The translations under genes were made by a program, and so were the position numbers. Positions 45,230 through 52,905 of a stretch of DNA of 64,000 bases are shown here, one piece after another. The notes beneath the pieces were generated by a model. The model did not search any database. It was not told the DNA's origin and saw only the letters and a program-made list of their open reading frames with translations. Source of the stretch: Geosporobacter ferrireducens. GTDB lineage: Bacteria; Bacillota; Clostridia; Peptostreptococcales; Thermotaleaceae. The stretch spans positions 434,001 through 498,000 of the forward strand of contig NZ_CP017269.1 in the NCBI RefSeq assembly GCF_001750685.1, given 5' to 3'. Each line of letters starts with the position of its first letter. Within the stretch, counting starts at the first letter, position 1.

Positions 45230-45279
45230 TGTATCGTACAATCAAAAGGAGTACACTAATTTTAAAAGGAGGAGTATAA

Positions 45280-45942
45280 ATGAGTGCTTTTTTAGGACCC
45301 ATCCATCATTGGCTTTTTAAAAAAATTAAGCTGCATGAAGACTTAGAAAAAAATTTATTATCTCGTTATGAAGAGATATTCGGCGGTGAAATTTTAAAAA
45401 TAAAGGAAAAAGCAGAAACAAAGTATGGATCCCCTATGGAGAATAAACCTTTGGATCAAATGATTGATACAGGTAATATTCACGGTTGGCTGCAAAGTAA
45501 AATAACTACTGCTGAAACAAGGCAAGCAGCTATTTTGACAGGTATATTCCAACAATATGGTAATAAGGCATTGGAAATTGCATTGGAAGAATATAAAAAA
45601 CAAGGTAAGGAATCCGGGCTTGATGCATGCAATAATGTGCAAGTTGATAGCGCACCTGCGATTTATAAGGCGTTAAACAACTACTTGTTAGACGGAATGC
45701 CTTGTGATAATGTCAACAACATCACCATAGCCGAACCAGATCTTCTGCAGTGGAAGAACATACATTGCCTCCATCGGGGATACTGGGAAACTGTTGGAGC
45801 AAATCCCGACACTTTCTATCAGCTACGCTCTGCATGGATTGCTTCCTTTGTAGAAAATGCCAACGAGCATTACCTGTATACAGTGAAAACAGAAACCTCA
45901 AATGGGAATCCAGTCTTTGTTCATGAAATTCAGTTTAAATAA
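45280..45942 (+). CDS. Uncharacterised protein of the siroheme/DUF1858 cluster
   Basis: I do not recognise this 220-residue protein. It is soluble and mostly helical in its first 130 residues (HHWLFKKIKLHEDLEKNLLS, then HGWLQSKITTAETRQAAILT). A more mixed C-terminal part has LLQWKNIHCLHRGYWETV, SAWIASFVENANEHYLY and a beta-like end GNPVFVHEIQFK. The layout faintly recalls amidohydrolase or 2-amino-thiazoline hydrolase-type proteins, but this is weak. Conserved-looking Cys and His residues (DGMPC, NIHCLHRGY) could bind metal or heme. The ATG at 45280 has AAAAGGAGG. It is flanked by the siroheme protein and DUF1858. Confidence 0.75.
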   Translation: MSAFLGPIHHWLFKKIKLHEDLEKNLLSRYEEIFGGEILKIKEKAETKYGSPMENKPLDQMIDTGNIHGWLQSKITTAETRQAAILTGIFQQYGNKALEIALEEYKKQGKESGLDACNNVQVDSAPAIYKALNNYLLDGMPCDNVNNITIAEPDLLQWKNIHCLHRGYWETVGANPDTFYQLRSAWIASFVENANEHYLYTVKTETSNGNPVFVHEIQFK

Positions 45943-45960
45943 ATTCGGGAGGGAATCATT

Positions 45961-46146
45961 ATGAAAATAACAAGGGAAACATTAATCAGCGAGGCTTTAA
46001 AACTAAATCCTAGGGCTGCACAAATTTTAATGGGTTTTGGCATGGGATGCTTAGGCTGCCCATCTTCACAGATGGAGTCTATCGGACAAGCAGCTGAAAT
46101 ACACGGAATTGATTTAGAAAAACTTCTAGAAGCGTTAAATCAGTAG
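45961..46146 (+). CDS. DUF1858 domain protein (hybrid-cluster-protein-associated redox disulfide type)
   Basis: The 61-residue protein is a complete DUF1858 domain: ITRETLISEALKLNPRAAQI, LMGFGMGCLGCPSSQMESI, AAEIHGIDLEKLLEALN. The CLGC (CxxC) is the redox-active or metal-binding pair. In anaerobes this domain occurs next to or fused with hybrid cluster proteins and other nitrosative-stress or redox enzymes. The ATG at 45961 has GGGAGGG. It lies 18 bp after the previous gene and ends the operon at the terminator at 46156. Confidence 0.9.
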   Translation: MKITRETLISEALKLNPRAAQILMGFGMGCLGCPSSQMESIGQAAEIHGIDLEKLLEALNQ

Positions 46147-46150
46147 TTCT

Positions 46151-46185
46151 AAAAAAACAAGTCAATGAGAAATCATTGACTTGTT
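46151..46185. terminator. Shared terminator of the DUF1858 and TPR genes
   Basis: A 13-bp stem (AACAAGTCAATGA with its complement, GAAA loop) is followed by seven U residues on the minus strand. The TPR gene stop codon (46173) lies inside the stem. The plus-strand U tract is weaker. Confidence 0.88.
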
Positions 46186-47456
46186 CTTGCTGTAATTTTA
46201 TTTCTCTTGATCTTTTTTAATTTCTGAATAGCTTCATAGACCGGCTGATAGTCTGGAATAAGACGGCGGGCCTGATATAGATGCCATTTAGCGCTGTCTA
46301 ATCTTCCCGTATATAAATAGACCAATCCTAAATTGTGATGTCCATAACCATTTTGAGGAAATAGTTCAACAATTTTTTCTGCATAAAACTGCGCTTTATC
46401 GTATTTTTTTAAATCATCTCCGTATATTTTTGACAGATTTAGCAACACTTTGGGATCTGTGCTATTATATCGAAGCATCTTATGATAGTATTTGATTGCC
46501 TCTTTAAATCTTCTAAGCTGCTGATTGCAAATTGCAAGACCATAATAGATATCCTGCTCTACATTATGCAAATCCGCTGAACGAATTTGAAGTGCCTTAT
46601 GATAATATTTTATTGCTTCTAAATCTCTTCCCATCTCTGAAAAAACATCTCCAATGAATTTCCAATTCGTCGAATTCTCAGGATCTCTTCTTACTTTCTT
46701 TTTAAGATGCTCTAGTGCAGCTTCATAATACCCTTCATTCAGGTATGCAATCAAAAGATTATTATTAAGATATTCGTCATCTTCATTAATTTGCATCCCT
46801 TTGTGGCAAACATCAATTGCTTCATGGCTTAAGCCATTTAGAATCAAAAAACTACTCATATTCAGATATGCTTCTGCAGATTCAGGCTGCAGGCTTGCTT
46901 GAGCCCGTAGATACTTTATGCTCTTATGCAGCTCTCCTTTGGCTTCATAAAAATACGCAAAGTCTTCAAATAAATAAAAACGCTTGTATTTTTTTAAAAA
47001 ATAGGGATTATGTCTATATATATACATTAATCCAATACCCGCAATTTCCATTCTTTCCTGACTGCAATGCTGCTTTATTTCCTTTAAAAAAAGTTTCCAA
47101 GCCTCTGATTGAATCGTTTCCTTTTCCAAATCATATTTCTGTCTCCATAAACACTCCATTTCTTTAGCAGCAAGGGCTTCCTTTGGAAAATAAACATTCT
47201 TATCAATCCAATAGGATGGAGTTACTGCTTCCATTCTTTTTAATTGTTTTTTCCCTATAGGGTCATCTTTAAACTGAACTTTCACCCAGAAGCCAGGAAT
47301 ACTATTCCAGCTTCCTTTTAAACCAATGCATTGAATTCCTGCTGGTAACTGTTTTATAATTTCTTTTATTTGGATAGGGGCTTTGTATCCAAATAAGCTC
47401 TTTAACCAATCATCCCTTAATTGTACTGTTGGAAAGAAAATATTTACTGTCTTCAT
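46173..47456 (-). CDS. Tetratricopeptide-repeat protein
   Basis: The 427-residue soluble protein has an N-terminal globular region without recognised domain (1-150), which includes CIGLKGSWNSIPGFWVKVQF. At least seven TPR units follow from about 165 to 410, for example SAEAYLNMSSFLILNGLSHE, STNWKFIGDVFSEMGRDLEA, VLLNLSKIYGDDLKKYDKAQ and GYGHHNLGLVYLYTGRLDSA. It is probably a protein-interaction scaffold; its partner is unknown. The ATG at 47456 has GAAAGGAGG. It is a single gene, convergent with the siroheme cluster. Confidence 0.8.
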   Translation of the reverse strand: MKTVNIFFPTVQLRDDWLKSLFGYKAPIQIKEIIKQLPAGIQCIGLKGSWNSIPGFWVKVQFKDDPIGKKQLKRMEAVTPSYWIDKNVYFPKEALAAKEMECLWRQKYDLEKETIQSEAWKLFLKEIKQHCSQERMEIAGIGLMYIYRHNPYFLKKYKRFYLFEDFAYFYEAKGELHKSIKYLRAQASLQPESAEAYLNMSSFLILNGLSHEAIDVCHKGMQINEDDEYLNNNLLIAYLNEGYYEAALEHLKKKVRRDPENSTNWKFIGDVFSEMGRDLEAIKYYHKALQIRSADLHNVEQDIYYGLAICNQQLRRFKEAIKYYHKMLRYNSTDPKVLLNLSKIYGDDLKKYDKAQFYAEKIVELFPQNGYGHHNLGLVYLYTGRLDSAKWHLYQARRLIPDYQPVYEAIQKLKKIKRNKITARTSQ

Positions 47457-47589
47457 GATATAGCCCTCCTTTCTATTAAGGGACTATACGGAAAAATAGT
47501 CACTTCATTTCCTTTACTTCGTTATTTCAGTATATAATATTCTATCAGAAAAATTTCGTGATGCATTTTTCTTTGAATAACCCGTATTA

Positions 47590-48219
47590 TTATTTCGACG
47601 CTTTTTCTTTTATAATTTTCATTGCAGTTTCCAATCGTGCATGGGCTTGTACAATATGCTCTTGAAGATCTCTCATAATCTCCTTTTCCCCTTTCTGATC
47701 ATCTGCAGTCAGATACTGTTGTATACTGATTTGTTTATCATTCTCTGCCAAAATAGATTTTAGCTTGGCTGCGGTAAAAATTCTATAGATTTTTTTACCC
47801 TTAACAAGTGCAGACATTCCATCTTCCGAAAACTTATTAAGAAACTTCTGTGCTTTTTCCAATCCTTGGCTGCTTACTACATCTATCTCATTTTGATTCA
47901 CTAATCTCCCTAGTAAATTGCCTTCCTTGAATATAAAAAAATTTTCATCTAAACCTATTTTATCCTGCTTTGTCAATTTTACAAACCGATAATCCATCAT
48001 ATTAATTTTTCGTATTCGTTGGAAGGCTAATAAGTATGTATCGCGGATACTCCAGTCGATATTTTTTAGTTTGATCAGTTCTCCGTTCGCATAAACATAA
48101 GTTTGGTCCTCTTCTAAATTCTCTTGAAGATCTATTTTTTTTATTTGATTTTGCTCAAAATCAATGGCAATATTTCCGTTCTCTGTGTCTATGCATTTAG
48201 CCAAAACATAGAACCGCAT
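47590..48219 (-). CDS. Uncharacterised partner gene of the solitary DNA methyltransferase
   Basis: I do not recognise this 209-residue protein. It begins RFYVLAKCIDTENGNIAIDF, is rich in charged residues and beta segments to about 140, and ends in a helical tail (DLQEHIVQAHARLETAMKII). It has no membrane segment or catalytic motif. The ATG at 48219 follows GGAGGTGGAAGG, and the GTG at 48228 is part of that site. It starts 24 bp after the methyltransferase stop, so the two are almost certainly one operon. A DNA-related or modulatory role is inferred from that only. Confidence 0.75.
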   Translation of the reverse strand: MRFYVLAKCIDTENGNIAIDFEQNQIKKIDLQENLEEDQTYVYANGELIKLKNIDWSIRDTYLLAFQRIRKINMMDYRFVKLTKQDKIGLDENFFIFKEGNLLGRLVNQNEIDVVSSQGLEKAQKFLNKFSEDGMSALVKGKKIYRIFTAAKLKSILAENDKQISIQQYLTADDQKGEKEIMRDLQEHIVQAHARLETAMKIIKEKASK

Positions 48220-48243
48220 ACCTTCCACCTCCGAAAATATTTT

Positions 48244-50397
48244 CTACACTTTTCTATTCTCCTTGCATAGCGTCTCAATCCACTGAATTTCATTTGGCTT
48301 TAGCCCATATGCCTTATATAAACAAAGATCAATCGCTTTTCGGTCTTCTGTACAATTTGTTTTTAATATACGATCAATTCTTTTCTCTAGTTCATTCTGA
48401 ATTTTATCTGTCATTTTCGTACGAATAGGTAATCTGTTCAAAGGATTTGCATATAGTTCTAAGTCTACACCTTTTCTTTTGCCTCGATGATATAGCCAAA
48501 AATACATCAGATTTGAATTAAGCTGCGCGAGTAAACTCTTGAAGTTTATATATTTTTCCTTGGAAGTTATATAATATACATCTGCACTTGCATACCAAGG
48601 AACCTCTGTAAATGCAAATTTATTGTCTTTCGCCCGATGAGGCACAACAATCTTTGCTTTTTCAAAGATCTCCGGTTGCCGAGGCCATTGGATTGCATAC
48701 CAGCTTCGTAAGCCCTTGAGTACTTCCCTTCGTTGGATTAGTACTTCCTTATATCTGGATAAATGGCAGATAACTTTTTCATATTCTTCTTCCGTCCTAT
48801 GAAGCATATAAAGATCATTTACATATAAAATATATTTATTTGTAGTATTCTTAGCGCTGTAATTTGAAATATCACTGTTTTTAAACATAGGTTTTATAAA
48901 TGGCGATGTTTCTAAACCTAAGGACAAAACCTCTTCCTCTTTTAATACAAATATTCCTTCATTCTCCTGTATGTCATACCGATTGATACTCTCCTGTGAA
49001 AACTTATTATCCAGCATATTTTTTGTAACCTTATCGGCACCAGTTACAATTCCCTGATTTACATGGCAAATCTCTTCTAGAAACAGGTCGCAGCAATTCT
49101 CCAATTTTTCCAGCAGGCATTGTTCTTCTCTGTTTCCTTGGATTACAATATGATTTTTACTGGTAAACAGCTGTGATACATCTAAATCAAAAACATCAAT
49201 ATTTTTATCATCTCCGTATTTTTGATAAAGCTTTTCCTTTATGTGGTCCTCTGAAAGATGCGGATTTTTAAAACACTTCATAACAATAAACCCTTTCTCT
49301 TCTTTTCCTTTGGATAATAAAAAGATCATATTATGCTGGCCCTTAGCATCCTGAAAAATCGTCGTATGATTGAAATTTACGATTTGCAAAAAGGTGGTAT
49401 GCTCTTTTAAATAATTTCTGAGCTTACTCGCTCCATCTGCTGTGACAAAATAGTTTGTAGTAATATAGCTTAATATTCCCTGATCTTCTAATAGTTCTAA
49501 GGCTCTATAAATAAAAAAGTAGAAATAATCCATCTTACCTTCATAATATTTTCTTCCAAAAGTAGTATCCCGAATTTCAAGAAAGACATTTCGGTTTCCT
49601 TTTTCGCCCAGGTAAGGAGGATTACCGATTACAATGTCAAAGGATCGGGGCCATTCTTTCTGAAAAAGCTCTTCCTCTAAAAGACTGTTTGCTTTTCTCA
49701 AATTCAACTGTATCGTTTCTTGCAGATCAGATTTTTTTTCATCAAGTATCATAGATAAAAGAACATACCTTGCAATCTCAAGCGGATGCTGCTGTATATC
49801 CATACCAAAAATATTTTCTTCTACAATTTCCTTTTTAAGCAAAAAATCCTCAGTCTCTATACCAAGACATAAATTGATTTTCTTTCTAAAACTAAAAACT
49901 TTCTCTAAAGCCACTATTAGAAACAGTCCTGTCCCACATGCAATATCAATTATTTTCAATTTTTTTAAAGTTTCCTGTAATTCTAACAGATCATAAATAG
50001 ATAAGTGGCCAAACTGTTCTTCTTTTAAAAAAAATAACAGTTTGCTTTCTGTTACGTCTGTAGTTCTTACTAAATACTTTGTTATAGCTTCCTCCACCAT
50101 GTATTCAATAATATACTCCGGTGTATAAAAACTACCCGTTTGTTCTCGTAAACCCATATTTATAAATTGATCATAAATACGACTAAAGATTCTCATATCA
50201 AAAGAGGTCTTTATACCTAATAGCATATTTTCATTCCATGACAGCCGGTATGTTTCTTTCTCTGATAGATTTTCATAACGATAGGAATACACCATCCTGC
50301 ATAGATCCACGAAACTGTCCTCTGGTGTATTTCCCACACATTTCATGTGCTTCATATATTTATAAAGAATTTCTATCTGTTGATCTATTGAATTCAT
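48244..50397 (-). CDS. Solitary Eco57I/TaqI-type N6-adenine DNA methyltransferase
   Basis: The 717-residue protein has an N-terminal helical region (1-85), then the entry motif TGSFYTPEYII (about 87-97) and SAM-binding motif I KIIDIACGTGLF (about 148-159). ENIFGMDIQQHPLEIAR follows, then catalytic motif IV DIVIGNPPY (about 254-262), and a TaqI-like specificity region (about 420-700, with IVVPHRAKDNKFAF and LELYANPLNRLPI). There is no PD-(D/E)XK nuclease motif in the N-terminus and no restriction gene next to it. It resembles orphan Clostridia enzymes such as CamA in architecture. The recognition sequence is unknown. The ATG at 50397 has TTAGGAG. Confidence 0.88.
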   Translation of the reverse strand: MNSIDQQIEILYKYMKHMKCVGNTPEDSFVDLCRMVYSYRYENLSEKETYRLSWNENMLLGIKTSFDMRIFSRIYDQFINMGLREQTGSFYTPEYIIEYMVEEAITKYLVRTTDVTESKLLFFLKEEQFGHLSIYDLLELQETLKKLKIIDIACGTGLFLIVALEKVFSFRKKINLCLGIETEDFLLKKEIVEENIFGMDIQQHPLEIARYVLLSMILDEKKSDLQETIQLNLRKANSLLEEELFQKEWPRSFDIVIGNPPYLGEKGNRNVFLEIRDTTFGRKYYEGKMDYFYFFIYRALELLEDQGILSYITTNYFVTADGASKLRNYLKEHTTFLQIVNFNHTTIFQDAKGQHNMIFLLSKGKEEKGFIVMKCFKNPHLSEDHIKEKLYQKYGDDKNIDVFDLDVSQLFTSKNHIVIQGNREEQCLLEKLENCCDLFLEEICHVNQGIVTGADKVTKNMLDNKFSQESINRYDIQENEGIFVLKEEEVLSLGLETSPFIKPMFKNSDISNYSAKNTTNKYILYVNDLYMLHRTEEEYEKVICHLSRYKEVLIQRREVLKGLRSWYAIQWPRQPEIFEKAKIVVPHRAKDNKFAFTEVPWYASADVYYITSKEKYINFKSLLAQLNSNLMYFWLYHRGKRKGVDLELYANPLNRLPIRTKMTDKIQNELEKRIDRILKTNCTEDRKAIDLCLYKAYGLKPNEIQWIETLCKENRKV

Positions 50398-50521
50398 AAT
50401 TTTCTCCTAACGTATATATTTCCCCGTTATAATACTCTCATATAATTTTCAATTCTAGTACAAAAGTCTTATATTTTTGCCGATACATCTAATAATATAG
50501 ATTCTAAAAGGATGTGAAGAT

Positions 50522-51163
50522 ATGACAATCAAAAAAATATCCTCCGCTAATCGGACGAGAGTTTATACCATGTATGTAGACAGAAATACAGAGGTTGGAA
50601 AAATTGATGGCGTAAAACCCGTTAATAAGATTTCCAAGATCAGTAATAAAAATTTTCAGTCCTCAGACAACACATTTCTCAGCACTTCCAGTTTCTATGA
50701 GCAGTTAAGAGCGCTAAAAGAACAGTATCATGCCTACTACCAAGCAGAAAGAGATTTGGAAGAAACAATCGAAACATTTAAAAATGAAGAACACGAAGAT
50801 ATTCTTACTGTTATTAAAAGTCTTATTAAAAAATATAATTCTGCAATTGCTTCCTTACAAGACTTTGACCATCGTTTTGGTACACAACATGCAAAAACAG
50901 TCTATTCCATCGTACTGCTTCATAAGCCGCAATTATACAAAATAGGGATTACTTTTGACCGTAATTTTCATTTGTTTCTTAATGAAACTGTACTTATTCA
51001 GAGCCTAAAAGACCACAAAAATATAACAAATTTTTTATTTGATACAAAAAATGGATTTATCTCAAAAATCTATCGCTCCTTTAAAGAAATAAAAGTTCCC
51101 AATAAGGAGAAATATAGTCATCCTTCTATAGATCTACCCTCTATCATAAATAAAAAAACATAA
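50522..51163 (+). CDS. Uncharacterised 213-residue protein
   Basis: I do not recognise this protein. It is soluble. An N-terminal basic, low-complexity part (to about 55) precedes a coiled-coil-like segment (YEQLRALKEQYHAYYQAERD, LEETIETFKNEEHEDIL). A mixed C-terminal part has NFLFDTKNGFISKIYRSFKE. The tail is vaguely like flagellar cap-type repeats, but I would not name it so. The ATG at 50522 has AAAGGATG. It is divergent from the methyltransferase gene (124 bp apart), and AT-rich composition matches its neighbours. Confidence 0.65.
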   Translation: MTIKKISSANRTRVYTMYVDRNTEVGKIDGVKPVNKISKISNKNFQSSDNTFLSTSSFYEQLRALKEQYHAYYQAERDLEETIETFKNEEHEDILTVIKSLIKKYNSAIASLQDFDHRFGTQHAKTVYSIVLLHKPQLYKIGITFDRNFHLFLNETVLIQSLKDHKNITNFLFDTKNGFISKIYRSFKEIKVPNKEKYSHPSIDLPSIINKKT

Positions 51164-51191
51164 GTTATTTTTTAGAGCCTCCTGTAACAGG

Positions 51192-51803
51192 CTATTTGAC
51201 CTTGTATTTTATTTTATCTCCTAAATCAATATACAGAATCTTATATCGATCAAATAAACTTTTCAAATTTTCTCTTCGCATACGGGAAGCCAAAGTATAT
51301 CTCTCTGTATATTTCATTGCCTTTTCATAGCTAATACTGTCTTGGTACTCCATTGCAAATTTTTTCTCAACCATCATATCCCGTATACTCTTTATTTCTT
51401 CAGAAAAAAGCTGATAATTTTCTATAACCGTAGGATTTGTATCTATCTTTGCTAAAGCTATCATTAGTTGCTCCAGGACAGGTATCGCCTCCTCATAAAA
51501 TAATATAAAACTTTTTTCATCTGCTTTCCCATTTGTATAAAGCAGTTTTTCATTATTAACAATTTCATAGAAATCGTCCTCTATTGCTTGTACGTCTTTT
51601 AAATATGTAAAGATTTCATATTTTGAATGCATATTGATAATGAATTGTATAGGACTCACCGAATGAAGTTTTGATACACTAGGCAAATATAGTATGCTGC
51701 TCAAAAAAAAGACCACAACAAAAACACCAAGCGCTATTCTTCCAATAGATTTCTTTTTACCTATTATTGAACTTATTATTTCTTTTTCTTTATTCATACT
51801 CAT
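51192..51803 (-). CDS. Uncharacterised membrane-anchored protein
   Basis: The 203-residue protein has one N-terminal membrane helix (IGRIALGVFVVVFFLSSILY, about 20-40) and a long extracytoplasmic helical domain with YEIFTYLKDVQAIEDDFYEI and YQLFSEEIKSIRDMMVEKKF. No known domain was recognised. The helical outer part recalls sensor four-helix bundles, but there is no signalling output domain. The ATG at 51803 has AAGGGG upstream. It is convergent with the preceding gene. Confidence 0.65.
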   Translation of the reverse strand: MSMNKEKEIISSIIGKKKSIGRIALGVFVVVFFLSSILYLPSVSKLHSVSPIQFIINMHSKYEIFTYLKDVQAIEDDFYEIVNNEKLLYTNGKADEKSFILFYEEAIPVLEQLMIALAKIDTNPTVIENYQLFSEEIKSIRDMMVEKKFAMEYQDSISYEKAMKYTERYTLASRMRRENLKSLFDRYKILYIDLGDKIKYKVK

Positions 51804-51892
51804 TGCCTTTTTCCCCTTTGCTTCGCCTTTTCTCTCTATTCTTAATTCTATAAAAGTGATAATTTCCCTTTAATTTAGCATCTGTTAAAAAG

Positions 51893-51922
51893 GTATAATT
51901 CAAAATCCCGCAAGGAAAAATA
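51893..51922 (+). promoter_or_regulatory. Candidate forespore (sigma-F/G-like) promoter of the SASP gene
   Basis: GTATA (51893-51897), 16 bp and GGAAAAATA (51914-51922) resemble the sigma-F pattern GYWTA-N16-GGHNANNHT with one mismatch at the end. The sequence also overlaps AATACTA, close to the sigma-G -10. It lies about 32 bp before the SASP start. Confidence 0.4.
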
Positions 51923-51953
51923 CTAATAAATTCATTCAAAAGGTGGTATGAAG

Positions 51954-52130
51954 ATGAAAAACAGCATTACAAATCCTAACGCAAGGCAGGCTCTAGATCT
52001 TTTTAAAGAAGAAATCGCATCGGAACTTGGCATTGATAACTTTGTATATAACCAGTTATCTTCTTCAAGTCTAAAGACAAACACACGCAATAAAGTTGAA
52101 GATGCATACACCCATCTTGGGCGTTCATAA
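51954..52130 (+). CDS. Divergent alpha/beta-type small acid-soluble spore protein
   Basis: The 58-residue protein contains NPNARQALDLFKEEIASELG, which matches the first conserved SASP segment. The central EIASELGI corresponds to the GPR cleavage site of alpha/beta SASPs. The second conserved block (normally VGGxITKxLV) is poorly kept: KTNTRNKVEDAYTHLG. SASPs coat spore DNA and are digested by GPR, encoded at 35237-36211. The ATG at 51954 is 7 bp from AAAGGTGG. An ATG two codons earlier is too close. It is monocistronic with its own terminator. Confidence 0.75.
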   Translation: MKNSITNPNARQALDLFKEEIASELGIDNFVYNQLSSSSLKTNTRNKVEDAYTHLGRS

Positions 52131-52134
52131 AGAA

Positions 52135-52168
52135 ATAAAAAGAATAACCAAAAGGTTATTCTTTTTAT
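52135..52168. terminator. Bidirectional terminator between the SASP gene and the 144-residue gene
   Basis: A 15-bp stem (AAAAAGAATAACC paired with GGTTATTCTTTTT at its core, AAAA loop) with T tracts on both strands lies between the convergent genes. The minus gene stop lies at its right edge. Confidence 0.88.
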
Positions 52169-52599
52169 GGATTCTTCTTTAAATACATGCCGTCTCCAAT
52201 TTTTTTAACGCCGTCAATTTCCTGTATTAGTTTGTCTACAATCAAATCTAAATCTGTATAATGAATGTTGATTCCCTTTTTCTTCAAATATTTCATAATC
52301 GTAACCAATCGAATCGGATAGTTGCAAGGATTCTTAAAATAAGGATGTTTTTCAATATTCTTTTTAATCTTATATTCGTCAATATCATAAACTTGAATTG
52401 CTTTTTCGACACCCATATCTTCTTCAATTTTTTTAATTAAATGGTCTATCTGATTCGTCGACTTATTGTATCTCTTCAGAAATTTTCTCAATTCTCTCAG
52501 AAATTTTAAATCGTCACGGGTGTGCTCTTGCGACAGGTTCAGTTCCACACATAAAGCCTTCTCACACGAGTCTGCCAGATCCGATATTGCACTTTGCAT
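52165..52599 (-). CDS. Uncharacterised 144-residue helical protein
   Basis: I do not recognise this protein. It is soluble and rich in lysine and glutamate. Predicted helices are seen from DDLKFLRELRKFLKRYNKST to HLIKKIEEDMGVEKAIQVYD, and a terminal part has VTIMKYLKKKGINIHYTDLD and LIVDKLIQEIDGVKKIGDGM. The last part could be a small wing-helix-like fold, but no family can be named. The ATG at 52599 has AGAGG. It is set between the SASP terminator and the DUF4177 gene. Confidence 0.65.
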   Translation of the reverse strand: MQSAISDLADSCEKALCVELNLSQEHTRDDLKFLRELRKFLKRYNKSTNQIDHLIKKIEEDMGVEKAIQVYDIDEYKIKKNIEKHPYFKNPCNYPIRLVTIMKYLKKKGINIHYTDLDLIVDKLIQEIDGVKKIGDGMYLKKNP

Positions 52600-52702
52600 A
52601 TACCTCTTAGCTCCCCCTTTTAATCGCCATAAACAATAATTATTATATATTTTACATCGTTAAAGAAAGAATGTCAAATCAATAGGCTCAGGGGTAATAA
52701 TG

Positions 52703-52888
52703 CTACTCTGTTGTTTCTCTTTTGAGCATACAACAAATGGTCCTTCCATTCACAGTGGGTGCCGTAGAAACTAACTCCCATCCCTCTTTTCCCAGCTTAT
52801 TCAGTTCATCTTCATCTTCTTTACTTAATACGAGATTGGTAACACCCTTCGCCCTTAGATTAATAATTTTATATTCCCAAGTTTTCAT
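52703..52888 (-). CDS. DUF4177 family small protein
   Basis: The 61-residue protein matches the DUF4177 pattern: MKTWEYKIINL, then LNKLGKEGWELVSTAPTVN and CCMLKRE at the end. The family is widespread and small, predicted as a beta-alpha-beta fold, with no known function. The ATG at 52888 has AAGGGAGGG. It starts 17 bp after the stop of the 310-residue gene, with which it may be cotranscribed. Confidence 0.8.
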   Translation of the reverse strand: MKTWEYKIINLRAKGVTNLVLSKEDEDELNKLGKEGWELVSTAPTVNGRTICCMLKRETTE

Positions 52889-52905
52889 CTTTAGTCCCTC
52901 CCTTT

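Noticed and set aside
51171..51193. Possible terminator between the convergent genes ending at 51163 and 51192
   Set aside because: Only a 5-bp AGCCT/AGGCT stem with an eight-base loop and no U tract on either strand.
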